Assembly (NCBI GenBank): GCA_933228675.1
Contig: OW121741.1
Coordinates: forward strand, 73,776,629 to 73,840,628
Reading direction: 5' to 3'
From: Stomorhina lunata
Lineage: Eukaryota; Arthropoda; Insecta; Diptera; Rhiniidae
Length of the DNA: 64,000 nucleotides
Translations under genes and position numbers: made by a program
The notes under the pieces: model-generated
The model's database searches: none
What the model was told of the DNA's origin: nothing
Seen by the model: only the letters and a program-made list of their open reading frames with translations
Shown: piece after piece, positions 1 through 11,706 of the stretch
Layout: every line of letters begins with the position of its first letter
How positions within the stretch are numbered: position 1 is the stretch's first letter

Positions 1-250
1 TTGGTCAGTATATCAAATTTTATAGGAATAGGTCCATATTTGACCATAGCTTTCATATAAAAAACACTCCCGGAAACCAAAAAACATTTAGCAAGAACCA
101 GTTAAAAGCTATTAAATTAGAAACTATGACAGCTATTGCCACTAAATTTTGCTTTATATAAATACCAGCCAGTGTGTGAAATTTTGTTACAATCGGTCAA
201 TATTTAGCTATAATTCTTATATATATATTACATCCAGTTTTTTATATCTA
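1..250 (-). repeat. Degenerate DINE-1-like fragment
   Basis: Read on the minus strand, about 1-60 gives a phrase close to GCTATGGTCAAATATGGACC, which is also found in the element at 2095-2841 (near 2400 and 2225) and in the one at 58324-59103. A weaker trace follows near 575-620. It looks like an old inverted fragment of that family. It has no coding content and its ends cannot be fixed. Confidence 0.45.
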
Positions 251-1129
251 CAATCAAAAAGATTCTGAGGTACAAACATCATATTAAGATTATGTATATG
301 GTAGATGCATTAGGAACTTCTAGCAAAATATATGGACCTGTCGTATTACTATCAACTTATTTATCCTAACTAAATATTAAGCTAAACGAAAAGTATTTAA
401 CAACTTATTAATAGAAAACCATACCCGGTTACGATAACGAATTTTTTTCAAAGTAAATAAATACTAGGGAAACCACTTACACACTTTTAAATGTTGAACT
501 ATAAAGCTCCTGCAACCGAATTTAGTCCAAATATTTTGCTAACAATACCAACTAGCGTTACACCTTTTTTAGAACTTGGTCCACATTTTGAATAAGCTGC
601 ACCCTCGTAAATATATGAGATATGTTTCTAAATTTAACACAACTTGATGATGGGTATATAAGATTCGGCACAGCCGAATATAACACTTTTACCTGTTTAG
701 GTACTGGATTTACTTTAGAAATCTTGAAATTTAGAAGCTCATGCATCGAATTTAGTTTCACAGCTTTAATCTTGATGTCAATTTAATTCAGATACGGAAC
801 CTTGGTTTTTGTCTGCAGAAGAAAACAACTTATTCTCGTATATAGTTTATGAGATATCACGAAGTCAAAAAAGCTGTACAAAATTCTGTGTTTTCATTTT
901 TCTTTGGGCAAAAACTATGTTAGCTCTGGTTTTCTCGGTGCTCCGACTATAACCAAGTGAAAGGTGAAAGTCTCTTCTTTAGATTGAGCGAAAAAAATTC
1001 AGCAAAATTTACCGATCGTAAGACAAAGTTAAAATTTTTCTGAAAAAAGTCACTCAAATTGTTATGCATAATTTAAGCAAAAAGTATTGCAGTCGTTTAG
1101 GCGTAACTTTTTAATCAAATCGCATTTAA
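251..1129. other. AT-rich intergenic DNA, no gene seen
   Basis: No open frame resembles a known protein. The only longer frame (761-558, minus) runs through repeat-like sequence and has no recognisable motif. Phrases around 950-1130 grade into the tandem repeat that follows. Confidence 0.5.
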
Positions 1130-2094
1130 GTGTAAATCTAAGGCAGATACCCGTAGGAGTCGATTGATGTCAATCAAAATAAGCAGAGCTCTTTGTTGGA
1201 TAAACTAATAGACGTGTGCCGAATTTCACTAAATTCTGTTAAGAATTGCGGCTTATGTATTGAGAAGAATAATATATTGAAAATTGAGGTCCAAAGCAGG
1301 TACCCCAACGAGTGGACAGATTTTAGCCAAAATTAGTAGAGCTCTTTGTTGGATTATCTTATAAACGTGAGCCGAATTTTATCAAATTTTATTGAGAATT
1401 GCGCCTTATATTCTGAGAAGAAAAATAAGTAGAAATTGGTGGTGCAAAGCAGTTACCCCAAATAGTGGGCGGATTTCAACCAAAATTAGTAGAGCTCTTT
1501 ATTGGATAAACGAAAAAACGCGAGCCGAATTTTATAAAATTTTATTGAAAATTCCGACTTATTCATTGAGAACAAAAATATGCGAAAAAATGGGAGCCCA
1601 AAGCAGGTGCCACAAGGAATAGACGGATTTCAATAAAAATTAGTAGAGCTCTTTTTTGGATAAACTAATAGACGTGTGCCAAATTTCACTAAATTCTGTT
1701 AGGAATTGCGGCTTATATATTGAGAAGAAAAATGTGTGGAAAATTGAGGTAAAAACCAGGTACCCCAACGAGTGGGCAGATTTCAACCAAAATTAGTAAA
1801 GCTCTTTATTGGATAAACTAATAAACGTGAGCCGAATTTTATTAAATTTTGTTGAGAATTATTAATTAAGAACAAATATATGTGAAAAAATTGGGTTCCA
1901 GGACAGGTACCTCAAGGAGTGACGGAATCTCAACTAAAATTGGTATAACTCTTTCCTAAATCGAGTGCCGAATTTTTTCAAATTCTGTTGAAAATTGCGG
2001 ATTGTATATCAAAAAGAAAAATAGGTAAAAAATTTGGGTTCAAGACAGGTATCACAAGGAGTTGACTAATTTCAACCAAAACAAGTAAGAAAGT
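1130..2094 (+). repeat. ~154-bp tandem repeat, about six units
   Basis: The phrase GAGCTCTTT(G/A)TTGGAT recurs near 1185, 1339, 1492, 1645 and 1799, with a decayed copy near 1946, giving spacings of 154, 153, 153, 154 and 147. Each unit also carries a GGTACCCCAA.GAGTGG phrase and a GCCGAATTT phrase. Another partial unit appears at about 2850-2900, just beyond the DINE-1-like element. The element therefore either interrupts the array or the array is its expanded internal repeat. Open frames here are by-products of the repeat. Confidence 0.85.
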
Positions 2095-2841
2095 GCTATA
2101 GTCGGTCATGCCCGACCATACGATACCCTTCACCGCTAAGGTCAAAGGTGTTATTTTTCCTGTACAAAGAAAGGTATTTGCAAACATTTAAGCTGTTTCC
2201 ATCATTTGGACTTATATGAGAGCTAGGGTCAAATATGGACCGATTATCTCGAAATTTGGCAAATTGATTACAATTGTTACACAAATTATGTGTGCAAAAA
2301 ATTTTATTAAAATTAAATTAAAATTCTCATTATCTTCGGATTTACGAGCGTTTTAGTGAATTTTGTCCATTTAGTACGTTTTGAGAAAAGAGTTTGTATG
2401 GGAGCTATGGTCAAATGTGGACCGATTTCAACGAAATTTGGTACAGTGATTTTAGTTTACATAAGCAGTATTTGTTTTAAATTTCATGAAAAAATATTGA
2501 TATTTGTGGCCAATATATCAATTCCGGGAAGTGGGACCTATGGGAGGTACCATAAATAATGGACCGATTTTGACCAACTCCTATAGCCATTATCAAAGAA
2601 ATGATCCGTGCCAAATTTCATCAAATTATCTTTAGAATTGCGACCTGTAGTTTCATTACAAGGTTTACATGGGGGTCCAGCCAGCCAGACGGACGGCCGG
2701 ACGGACATCGCTAAATCGACTCAGAAAGTGATTCTAAGCCTATTAGTATACTAAAAGGTGGGTATAAAACAAATATTTCTATGCGTTACATACATCAGCA
2801 CAAACTTATAATACCCTTTCCACCTATGATGGTGAAGGGTA
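2095..2841 (+). mobile_element. DINE-1/INE-1-like non-autonomous Helitron
   Basis: The left end carries GCTATAGTCGGTCATGCCCG followed by ATACCCTTCACC. The right end carries ATACCCTTTCCACC and a short hairpin closing with GGTGAAGGGTA, so the termini are partly inverted copies. Inside lies CCGGACGGACATCGCTAAAT followed by CGACTCAGAAAGTGATTCTA. This resembles the conserved block of insect DINE-1/INE-1 Helitrons, which includes GTCCGTCCG and GATCGACTCGG phrases in Drosophila. A second copy with the same ends lies at 58324-59103. There is no Rep/helicase coding capacity. Family placement is from memory of the consensus. Confidence 0.7.
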
Positions 2842-4610
2842 GAAATAGGGTCAAGGGATGGTACTCCAAGGAGTCGACGGATTTCGAAAATTTGTTGAAT
2901 TATCCTTATTCATCATTGTAGGATCACTCCTTCTACTTTTTTACCCTTCAATGTATGAAGAAATACCACTGTGCGACGGTTTTAGTAACTGGTAAGCAAA
3001 TAAAACAACATTTTTACATTTATTCAAATAAACTTTCCATAAGAAATTTATTAAATATTTTTTAAATTTTTTCTTATTTGTTTCTAATAATAAGACAATA
3101 TTCTCTTGTTTTTAGTACAAATTTGTTTAATACAGAGTTTTTTTCTACAAAACTAAGACAAAAAATGAAACTAAAATTTAAGAAAATTAAAAGTGATAAA
3201 TTTTAAAAATAAATGCCAATATAAAACTGTTTTTTACAAAAAGAAAAATTTTTTTTATATAAAAAAAAAATTCTAAAATTTATAAATAAATTTAGAAGTT
3301 TTTAAAATATTTTTTTATTGATAGAAAACAGTATAAACTCTTTAAAAGTTTTCCTTAAAATTTATAACAATTTAAAACTGGAAAACTGAGTTACTGTTTT
3401 TTTTTTGTTTAAATATTTGACTTATCAAATTTTAGGTATTTTTGTAAAATTTTCTAATACTTAAACTGAAAATCAAATTCGTAAATTCAAAGCATTTAGA
3501 TTTTTAAAATTTAATTTTTAAGTGAAAAAAATATAAACATAAAAATATAAATGAATTTAAATTAAAAGTAGTTTTTAATTAAAAAAATTTAATTGATATA
3601 GAATTTTTTTTTAAATAATTATAGTTAAACAATTATTAAAAATTTCTTAAATGTTAATAATTAAGGGAAAATTATTAGTCGTTTTTTTTAAATAAAATTA
3701 GTTGTGGCTTTCAAAGATTTTCAAATTTTTCAAATTTTTTTGGTTGGGCTTTAAAACAAGGATTTTACAAAATTTTGTACCAATTAGGTTTTAGTTTGAT
3801 ATTTTTTATTATTTAATTTTTGAATAAATCCTTTTAATTTTTTTTTTTTGAATTCATATTTTACCCAAATTTTTCTTTAAAGGATATTTTTTAATTTAAA
3901 CCCTTCAAAATATTTACAATTTTTTTTATTAAGTTTTTTTTTATTAATTTATTTAAATTAAAACCTTTTTATATCACAGTTCTTTACATTTTGTATTTTT
4001 TGTTTTATATTAAAAAAATTTTAGTTTACGAAAAAAATCAAATTTTCGAACAAAAAATACAAAATTACATTTTGTTTGTTTTTCAATAAAAAATTTTCAA
4101 TTTGTTTTCAAATGAAATTTCGAACTGCTGTTAAAGGTTAGAGCAAAAGGGTTTGTTTGTGAGTCTTTAAGTTATTTTTTAAGTTAATTTGATTTAGTTT
4201 GGATTAAGAAATTTGGGCTTTTGGGGGGGTTTTAAACATCTATTACATTTAATAATTGAAGGAATGTTTTTACTTTTCTTAACATTTTACACAAAAATAT
4301 TTTATAGTTTATAACAATTGCTTGCAAGTGAAACAAAAAAAAAAAACTATTGCCTTAAGATATTTCTTTACTATTTAACTGGATTATTTATCGTTTCTTC
4401 ATTCAAAATTCCATTTAACAAAACAAATTAATTTACAATTTTTTACTTTTTTTCTAATAAAAACTTAGAAAATAAAAACATTATTCTTCTCAGAATTCTT
4501 TCTTTTATATTAAACTTAGGCAAAATATATTAAATGAGTAGACTTAGGTTTCAGGGGCCCGATTTTTAGTTAGAGTTATTTTTGTGATCAAAATTGAAAT
4601 TATTTGTTTA
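2842..4610. other. AT-rich intergenic DNA, no gene seen
   Basis: Apart from a residual unit of the 154-bp repeat at about 2850-2900, this is very AT-rich sequence with long A and T runs. No open frame, RNA gene or ordered repeat was recognised. Confidence 0.5.
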
Positions 4611-4762
4611 CCTCCTAAAAGTATGCTTTAAATTTTAGCTTAATTTGTTCGAAATCAAAATCAATTGACGTATACAGTATTATGTTATTTAATACTCTTA
4701 ACTTAGAGAAATGAATAAGAAAATGGTATTTATAGAAAATCTTGTTGCATACTTTTAGGAGG
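4611..4762. mobile_element. Small inverted-repeat element (152 bp)
   Basis: CCTCCTAAAAGTATGC at 4611-4626 is exactly inverted at 4747-4762 (GCATACTTTTAGGAGG). The same sequence recurs through the window next to minisatellites (about 5955-5970 inverted, 7384-7800 four times, 13020, 42835, 47345, 53680). This marks it as a terminal or subterminal part of a MITE-like family. No target-site duplication was resolved. Confidence 0.6.
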
Positions 4763-4857
4763 TTTGCAATAAATGGAATATCTGTTACACAATAGTTATA
4801 ACTCATTATTTATGTATGTGGGAGATAATTGATTTCTAGAAAACGAATGGTTTTTTG

Positions 4858-5930
4858 CGATTTTTCAAAAAAAAATTTGAAAAATTTCAATACAAAAATG
4901 TTTTAATTTTTGAAAAATTTTTGATAAATTTTCTATTTTAATTGAATATTTCAGAAGCTTTCTTTTTTTTAAAGAAAATTTTTCAAAAATTTGCTATTTT
5001 TATAGTAAATTTGTCAACAAGTTTTTAGTTTCATAGGAAATTTTTCAAAAATTTGCTATTTTTATAAAAAAAAACTTTCAAAAATTTACTTTTTTTATAG
5101 GAATATTTTCAAAAATTTACTATTTTTATAGGATTTTTTTAAAAAATTTACTACTTTTATAGGAATTTTTTCAAAAATTTACAATTTTTATAGCAAATTT
5201 TTTAAAAATTTACTATATTTTATAGGAAATTTTTCAAAAATTTACTATTTTTATAGAAAATTTTTCAAAAATTTACTATTTTTATAGAAAATTTTTCAAA
5301 ATTTCTTATTTTTTTTAGGAAATTTTTTAAAAATGTACTATTTTTATAGGAAATTTTTCAAAAATTTACTATTTTTATATGAAAATTTTCAAAAATTTAC
5401 TATTTTTATAGGAAATTTTTCAAAAATTTACTATTTTTATAGGAAATTTTTCAAAAATTTACTATTTTTATAGAAAATTTTTCAAAAATTTACTATTTTT
5501 ATAGAAAATTTTTCAAAATTTCTTATTTTTTTTAGGAAATTTTTTAAAAATTTACTATTTTTATAGGAAATTTTTCAAAAATTTACTATTTTTATATAAA
5601 ATTTTTCAAAATTTTCTATTTTTATTGAAAATTTTTCAAAAATTTACTATTTTTATAGGAAAATTTTCAAAAATTTCTTATTTTTATAGGAAATTTTTCA
5701 AAAATTTTCTATTTTTATAGGAAATTTTTCAAAACTTTACTATTTTTATAGGAAATTTTTCAAAAATTTACTATTTTTATAGCAAATTTTTAAAAAATTT
5801 ACTTATTTTATAGAAAATTTTTCAAAAATTTACTATTTTTACAGGAAATTTTATCAAAAATTTTCTATTTGTATAGAAAGTTTTTCAAAAATTTTCTATT
5901 TTAATAGAAAATTTTTATGAAATATATTTT
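4858..5930 (+). repeat. 31-bp minisatellite, about 34 units
   Basis: The repeating unit contains TTTTTCAAAAATTTACTA followed by a TTTTTATAGGAAA phrase, with a period of 31. Units vary between TATAGGAAA and TATAGAAAA. The array is bracketed by inverted copies of GCATACTTTTAG-type sequence: GCATACTTTTAGGAGG at 4747-4762 and its reverse complement near 5955-5970. It lies downstream of the GTPase gene. Confidence 0.9.
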
Positions 5931-6463
5931 TTTCTACTTTTTTTAAGATACGAAATTCTCTAAAAGTATGCAGCAAGATTTTCTTACACATCTCCTTTCT
6001 TATTTACAGCCTTAGCTCTGCTTCAGGCCCCTTATTTATAAATATATACAATTTTCTTCCTTAAGACTTAATTAAATTTAGCAAAATTTTTTTATAAAAA
6101 TTACTTAAATATGTAGCATATTGTTAGGGTGAGTACCAAGTACAGTTAATTTCATTAAATTTCTTTAAAAATTATTCAAATTACTTAAAAAATATCTTGA
6201 CTTTACTTTTCAATTCCTTATTTCTTAAATAGAAATCTTTAAAAACTAAGTTTTTTTATCCATAAAAATGTTACTTCCTAAAAGTAAGGCTAATTTAGCG
6301 TGTTTTTTCCTCACATTCCAGCCATAATTACAAAATCAATTATGACTCTTTTATAAGTATAAAAAATCTCCTGTTTAACTTTTGTCCTGTTAGCTTTCGC
6401 TTTATTTTAATAAACTTGAGCTTTTTAGGCTCTGCCTCCTTACCAGCCATCATTGGCTGCTTG
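5931..6463 (-). other. 3' untranslated/downstream region of the GTPase gene
   Basis: Sequence following the stop codon on the minus strand. It is AT-rich and contains the candidate polyadenylation hexamer at 6401-6406. The true 3' end cannot be fixed from sequence alone, and a longer UTR is possible. Confidence 0.5.
6401..6406 (-). promoter_or_regulatory. Candidate poly(A) signal AATAAA
   Basis: The canonical hexamer AATAAA, read on the minus strand, begins 57 bases past the stop codon of the GTPase gene. It would give a very short 3' UTR. AT-rich DNA yields this hexamer often by chance, so the support is only its placement. Confidence 0.4.
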
Positions 6464-6778
6464 TCACAGGCTGGTGGTGGCCGTAAAGCCTTGACGTCTT
6501 TTTAAAACCCGCGACTTGTGTAATTCTCCTTTGTGACAGGGCACTACTGTGCCCTGATTGATGGCCATTGATTTTTGATTATAGCTATTGTTGCCGATTA
6601 GGGTGCCCAACATTTTGCTCACCGAAAATTTACGATTCTGCTTTTGGGGTTTGGTTTTGGAATCGATAATGAGCTTTTCGAAGGCTTTGCTGAGGGTGGG
6701 TGTGTATTCGGCAACGGAAACTTCACAGAAACCAATGGAGTGGGCGGCAGCTAAGGCAGCTCCCTCTTTTTCGTGGAC
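6464..6778 (-). CDS. Ras-like GTPase (RASL11 type), coding exon 4 with stop
   Basis: Last coding exon, residues 137-240 of 240. It begins in phase 0 after a TTTTCTTGCAG acceptor and ends in TGA at 6466-6464. It encodes the C-terminal part of the G domain. CEVSVAE (about 154-160) corresponds to the G5 region (SAK in Ras) and to the EVSV.E phrase I recall from RASL11 proteins. After helix 5 comes a basic, Ser/Asn-rich tail of about 65 residues ending TATTSL. There is no CaaX box or C-terminal cysteine, so membrane anchoring by prenylation is not expected; this is known for RERG and RASL11 proteins. The total of 240 residues matches RASL11A/B (about 240-250). Base composition is clearly less AT-rich than its surroundings, as expected for real coding DNA. 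Confidence 0.92.
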   Translation of the reverse strand, partial: VHEKEGAALAAAHSIGFCEVSVAEYTPTLSKAFEKLIIDSKTKPQKQNRKFSVSKMLGTLIGNNSYNQKSMAINQGTVVPCHKGELHKSRVLKRRQGFTATTSL

Positions 6779-7369
6779 CTGCAAGAAAATGTGAATAAGA
6801 AGAGATTATTTAGTATAATAATGAAAGAAAATTAAGAACCTAAAATTATGCTACACAAAATTCAAAATCTAAAACCTGTTTATTTCCCCTATTATTCACC
6901 ATTCTCGAAATAATTTAAATATTATTCAATTTAAATGTTTATTATTTACAATTTAGATTACTAATCTTTTATTTTCAGTTTTAATAAATAAACATTTGTA
7001 CAAAAACACTTTTCAAAATGCCAATATTTACGGACTATTTATAAATTGAATTTGAAAATAAATCATGAATCAAAACAATTATTAGAAAAACTAAACAAGA
7101 AATGAAAAGTAAATGGGATAACAAAAGGTGATGCCATAATTGATACTCGTAATATTGTAAACAAAATGAATTGTTTATTTTTGCAAAATATCCATAAATT
7201 GTTAAAATATTAACAATAGAAAAAAGAAAGTTTTTCAATAAATAAAACAACTTGGTTTTTATTTTTAGATGTTAGAAGAAATATTGGCTAGGTTTTGTGG
7301 TAAAATGTTCTAATTCTAGCCATAGTAAAAAAATATAAGAACTAATTTTAACAACATTCTACGTTTTAA

Positions 7370-7865
7370 GATTTGAGAAAATCACGCTACATACTTTTAG
7401 AAGGTTTCAGAGAATGTTTATTATCATCAAGATAAATGTAAGACATCTAAAATATTTGATTGTATAGTAAAAATATGATAATATTCCACTATTTAAAATT
7501 TGAGAAAATCACGCTGCATACTTTTAGAAGCTCTTAGCAAAAGTTTATTAATATCAAGATAAATATTAAACATCTAAATCGTCATTTTTATTGTATAGTG
7601 AAAATATGACAACTAGTACTATAAATAGTCCATGATTTAAAATTTGAGAAAATCACGCTGCATACTTTTGGGAGGTTTCAGAAAAACTTTATTATCATTA
7701 AGACTAATGCAAAACATCTAAAATTTTTGATTGTTTAGTAAAAATATGATAATATACCACCATTAAGAATTTGAGAAAAATCACGCTGCATACTTTAAGG
7801 AGGTTTTAGAAAATGTTTATTATTATCAAGAAGAATGTTAAACATCTTAAATATTTTGATTGTAT
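7370..7865 (+). repeat. Four diverged tandem units (126-144 bp)
   Basis: The phrase TCACGCT(G/A)CATACTTTTAG or a close variant recurs at about 7384, 7510, 7654 and 7782. Each is followed by TTTATTAT.ATCAAGA, ACATCTAAA and TTGATTGTATAG phrases. Each unit thus embeds the GCATACTTTTAG motif shared with the inverted-repeat element at 4611-4762. The region before the next array (7866-8221) shows no further repeat. Confidence 0.8.
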
Positions 7866-8221
7866 CTGTCGTATATGCAAGTTTTATGTCCCTAAGCCCG
7901 CTTTTGCCGTATTATGCCTAAAGTGCCTTTAAAATATTACAGTTCCAATTTGGTCTTGGAAGTACTTCAAGACTAAATAAACCAATTTTCGATGAACGAA
8001 CGCACAGTGGGTTGAAAAAAAAATTGAGAAATAATTATTTAACTTTAAAACGCTAGGCTCGATTATCATAAAATTTCACATGGCTATTAAGGAGGAGTGT
8101 TCAAGCTTAAATATAGAATTTGGAGTATTAAGACTAATCAATAGGGGAGCTATATGCATTCAAAGTTGGACACCTCGTGTTTTTCGAAAATTAAAATCTT
8201 GAAATCTGCGAAAATAGCGTT

Positions 8222-9014
8222 AATGTCTTCCTACCGTCATCTTTTTTTATAGAAATGTCTTCCTACCGTCATCTTTTTTATAGAAATGTCTTCCTATCGT
8301 CAACTTTTCTATAGAAATGTTTTCCTATCGTCAACTTTTCTATAGAAATGTTTTCCTATCGTCAACTTTTCTATAGAAATGTCTTCCTATCGTCAACTTT
8401 TCTATAGAAATGTCTTCCTATCGTCAACTTTTCAATAGAACTGTCTTCCTACCGTCATCTTTTTTATAGAAATGTCTTCCTATCGTCAACTTTTCTATAG
8501 AAATGTCTTCCTATCGTCAACTTTTCTATAGAAATGTCTTCCTATCGTCAACTTTTCTATAGAAATGTCTTCCTATCGTCAACTTTTCTATAGAAATGTC
8601 TTCCTATCGTCAACTTTTCTAGAGAAATGTCTTCCTATCGTCAACTTTTCTAGAGAAATGTCTTTCTATCGTCAACTTTTCTTTAGAAGTGTTTTCCTAT
8701 CGTCAACTTTTCTATAGAAATGTCTTCTTATTGTCAACTTTTCTATAGAAATGTCTTCCTGTCGTCAACTTTTCTATAGAAATGTCTACCTGTCGTCAAC
8801 TTTTCTATAGAAATGTCTTCCTATCGTCAACTTTTCTATAGAAATGTCTTCCTATCGTCAACTTTTCTATAGAAATGTCTTCCTATCGTCAACTTTTCTA
8901 TAGAAATGTCTTCCTATCGTTAACTTTTCTATAAAAATGTCTTCCTATCATCAACTTTTCTATAGAAATGTTTTCCTGTCATCAACTTTTCTATAGAAAT
9001 GTCTTCCTATCGTT
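8222..9014 (+). repeat. 31-bp minisatellite, ~25 units, TGTCTTCC variant
   Basis: Period 31. The unit holds GTCTTCCTATCGTCAAC followed by the near-palindrome TTTTCTATAGAAAT. The first units read CTACCGTCATC, later ones CTATCGTCAAC. It has the same orientation and unit as the array at 10182-11706 but carries AAATGTC where that array's core has AAAAGTC. It lies inside intron 3. Confidence 0.97.
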
Positions 9015-10181
9015 CAAGAAAATAAACAGTTTTTAAGTTACGCGAATATTTTATATTTAACAATTTTTGTCAATGAAAAAATTTTATGGCGACCATAAAA
9101 ATTTGTTGAAAGTATATAATTTTCAAAATTTTCCATTAGCAGGGGATTTGAGATTAGCACTTAATTTAGAAAATTTTCTTTTTATTAAGATTTATTTGGT
9201 TTGCCTTTTAAATTATTAGCATGACAATTTTTCACAAAATTTTTTAAATACTTTTCTGCAAAAAAACCTCTGCTAATATTTAATAACAACTAAAACTAGG
9301 TCATTGCTATGATATTGACTTAAATTTTCAAATGTTTTTGAATTTAATAGATACATGACATACATTTCTTTAATTTTTATTTATTTATTTAGTGATAGTG
9401 TTAGAATTTAGCCAAAAATATGCTTTCGATAATACAAATTTCTCTTTTAAAAATCAATAATATACAAATAATATTCGAAGAAAGCCAAAATAAATTGCCT
9501 CGTTCTATTGCTAAAATAATTTGATATATTTGGATAATGAAGCGTTTTTATTTTGGCCAGAGGATTCTCAAAAATTTCAATAGAAATGACCATCAGATTG
9601 ACAGATATTTGTCATTTGTGTTGACAGTTTATTGATAGGCATGAACTTGTAGTTTTAAGCAAATTTTATTTTAAAATAATTCGTGTTGTTATTGTTATTA
9701 AATATTTGCTAAAATTTTCATTACTTTGTGAAATCTTTATACATTCATTTAATTTTAATTTTTTTTGTTTCATAGTTTCATAATTTATTAGTAAAATTAA
9801 TGTAAAATAAATTTACAAATTAAAAACTCAATGTCTTAATTATCTTTATTTCTACCATGAGCTTTAGCGCAAGAAAATATTTTTTCAAAAAGAATTTTTC
9901 ACTCGCACACTTTTCAAAATTTTAAAATCGTTTTCAATATTAATTTTGAATGAAAATATGCAGCTCTGTTTTTGTTTGAAAACATTCACCACGCGCCTTT
10001 AGTCTCAAGGAGGAAATAAGTGGCAGCAATTATTCATACGTTTTTAAAGATTAAAAAAAAAAACTACTTAAAAAACATATTAACCCATTAGCGGTTGAGG
10101 GGACAGAGACAGAACCAGGTGAACACAGATCCAAACATTTTAAAACACAAATGATAGACCATATCTTTTTTGCAATTTGTG
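9015..10181. other. Intronic DNA between arrays, nothing coding seen
   Basis: Mostly AT-rich sequence with no open frame of note. GAAAATAAACAGTTTTTAAG near 9019 resembles phrases in the foldback element at 21075-21490, so an old fragment of that family may be present. Confidence 0.5.
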
Positions 10182-11706
10182 ACTTTTCAATAAAACCGTC
10201 AACTTTTCTTTAAAAAAATCTTCCCATCGCCAACTTTTCTTTAAAAAAATCTTCCTATCGTCAACTTTTCTAAAGAAAATTCTTTCTATCGTCAACTTTT
10301 CTATAGAAAAGTCTTCCTATCGTCAACTTTTCTATAGAAAAGTCTTCCTATCGTCAACTTTTCTATAGAAAAGTCTTCCTATCGTCAACTTTTCTATAGA
10401 AAAGTCTTCCTATCGTCAACTTTTCTATAGAAAAGTCTTCCTATCGTCAACTTTTCTATAGAAAAGTCTTCCTATCGTCAACTTTTCTATAGAAAAGTCT
10501 TCCTATCGTCAACTTTTCTATAGAAAAGTCTTCCTATCGTCAACTTTTCTATAGAAAAGTCTTCCTATCGTCAATTTTTCTATAGAAAAGTCTTCCTATC
10601 GTCAACTTTTCTATAGAAAAGTCTTCCTATCGTCAACTTTTCTATAGAAAAGTCTTCCTATCGTCAACTTTTCTATAGAAAAGTCTTCCTATCGTCAACT
10701 TTTCTATAGAAAAGTCTTCCTATCGTCAACTTTTCTATAGAAAAGTCTTCCTATCGTCAACTTTTCTATAGAAAAGTCTTCCTATCGTCAACTTTTCTAT
10801 AGAAAAGTCTTCCTATCGTCAACTTTTCTATAGAAAAGTCTTCCTATCGTCAACTTTTCTATAGAAAAGTCTTCCTATCGTCAACTTTTCTATAGAAAAG
10901 TCTTCCTATCGTCAACTTTTCTATAGAAAAGTCTTCCTATCGTCAACTTTTCTATAGAAAAGTCTTCCTATCGTCAACTTTTCTATAGAAAAGTCTTCCT
11001 ATCGTCAACTTTTCTATAGAAAAGTCTTCCTATCGTCAAATTTTCTATAGAAAAGTCTTCCTATCGTCAACTTTTCTATAGAAAAGTCTTCCTGTCGTCA
11101 ACTTTTCTATAGAAAAGTCTTCCTATCGTCAAATTTTCTATAGAAAAGTCTTCCTATCGTCAACTTTTCTATAGAAATGTCTTTCTATCGTCAACTTTTC
11201 TATAGAAAAGTCTTCCTATCGTCAACTTTTCTATAGAAAAGTCTTCCTATCGTCAACTTTTCTATAGAAAAGTCTTCCTATCGTCAACTTTTCTATAGAA
11301 ATGTCTTTCTATCGTCAACTTTTCTATAAAAATGTCTTCCTGTCGTCAAATTTTCTATAAAAATGTCTTCCTGTCGTTAACTTTTCTATAGAAATGTCTT
11401 CCTATCGTCTTTTCTATAGAAATGTCTTCCTATCGTCTTTTCTATAGAAATGTTTTCCTATCGTCAACTTTTCTATAGAAAAGTCTTTCTATCGTCAACT
11501 TTTCTATAGAAATGTCTTCCTATCGTCAATTTTTCTATAGAAATGTCTTCTTATCGTCAACTTTTCTATAGAAATGTCTTCCTATCGTCGACTTTTCTAT
11601 AGAAATGTCTTCCTATCGTCAACTTTTCTATAGAAATGTCTTCCTATCGTCAACTTTTCTATAGAAATGTGTTCCTATCGTGAAATTTTCTATAGAAATG
11701 TCTTTT
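10182..11706 (+). repeat. 31-bp minisatellite, ~49 units, homogenised core
   Basis: Period 31, with unit parts GTCTTCCTATCGTCAAC and the 14-bp perfect palindrome TTTTCTATAGAAAA. The core from about 10290 to 11165 is almost identical from unit to unit. The left edge is decayed, and the right edge (from about 11170) drifts to the AAATGTC form also seen throughout 8222-9014. It is the left arm of an inverted pair with 13083-14379. Confidence 0.98.

Noticed and set aside
1392..1622. 76-codon frame with repeated phrases
   Set aside because: Lies within the 154-bp tandem repeat; its internal repetition follows the DNA period.
6588..6794. Plus-strand 68-codon frame overlapping exon 4
   Set aside because: Antisense shadow of the GTPase exon; the minus-strand frame has the conserved family residues and matching splice phases.
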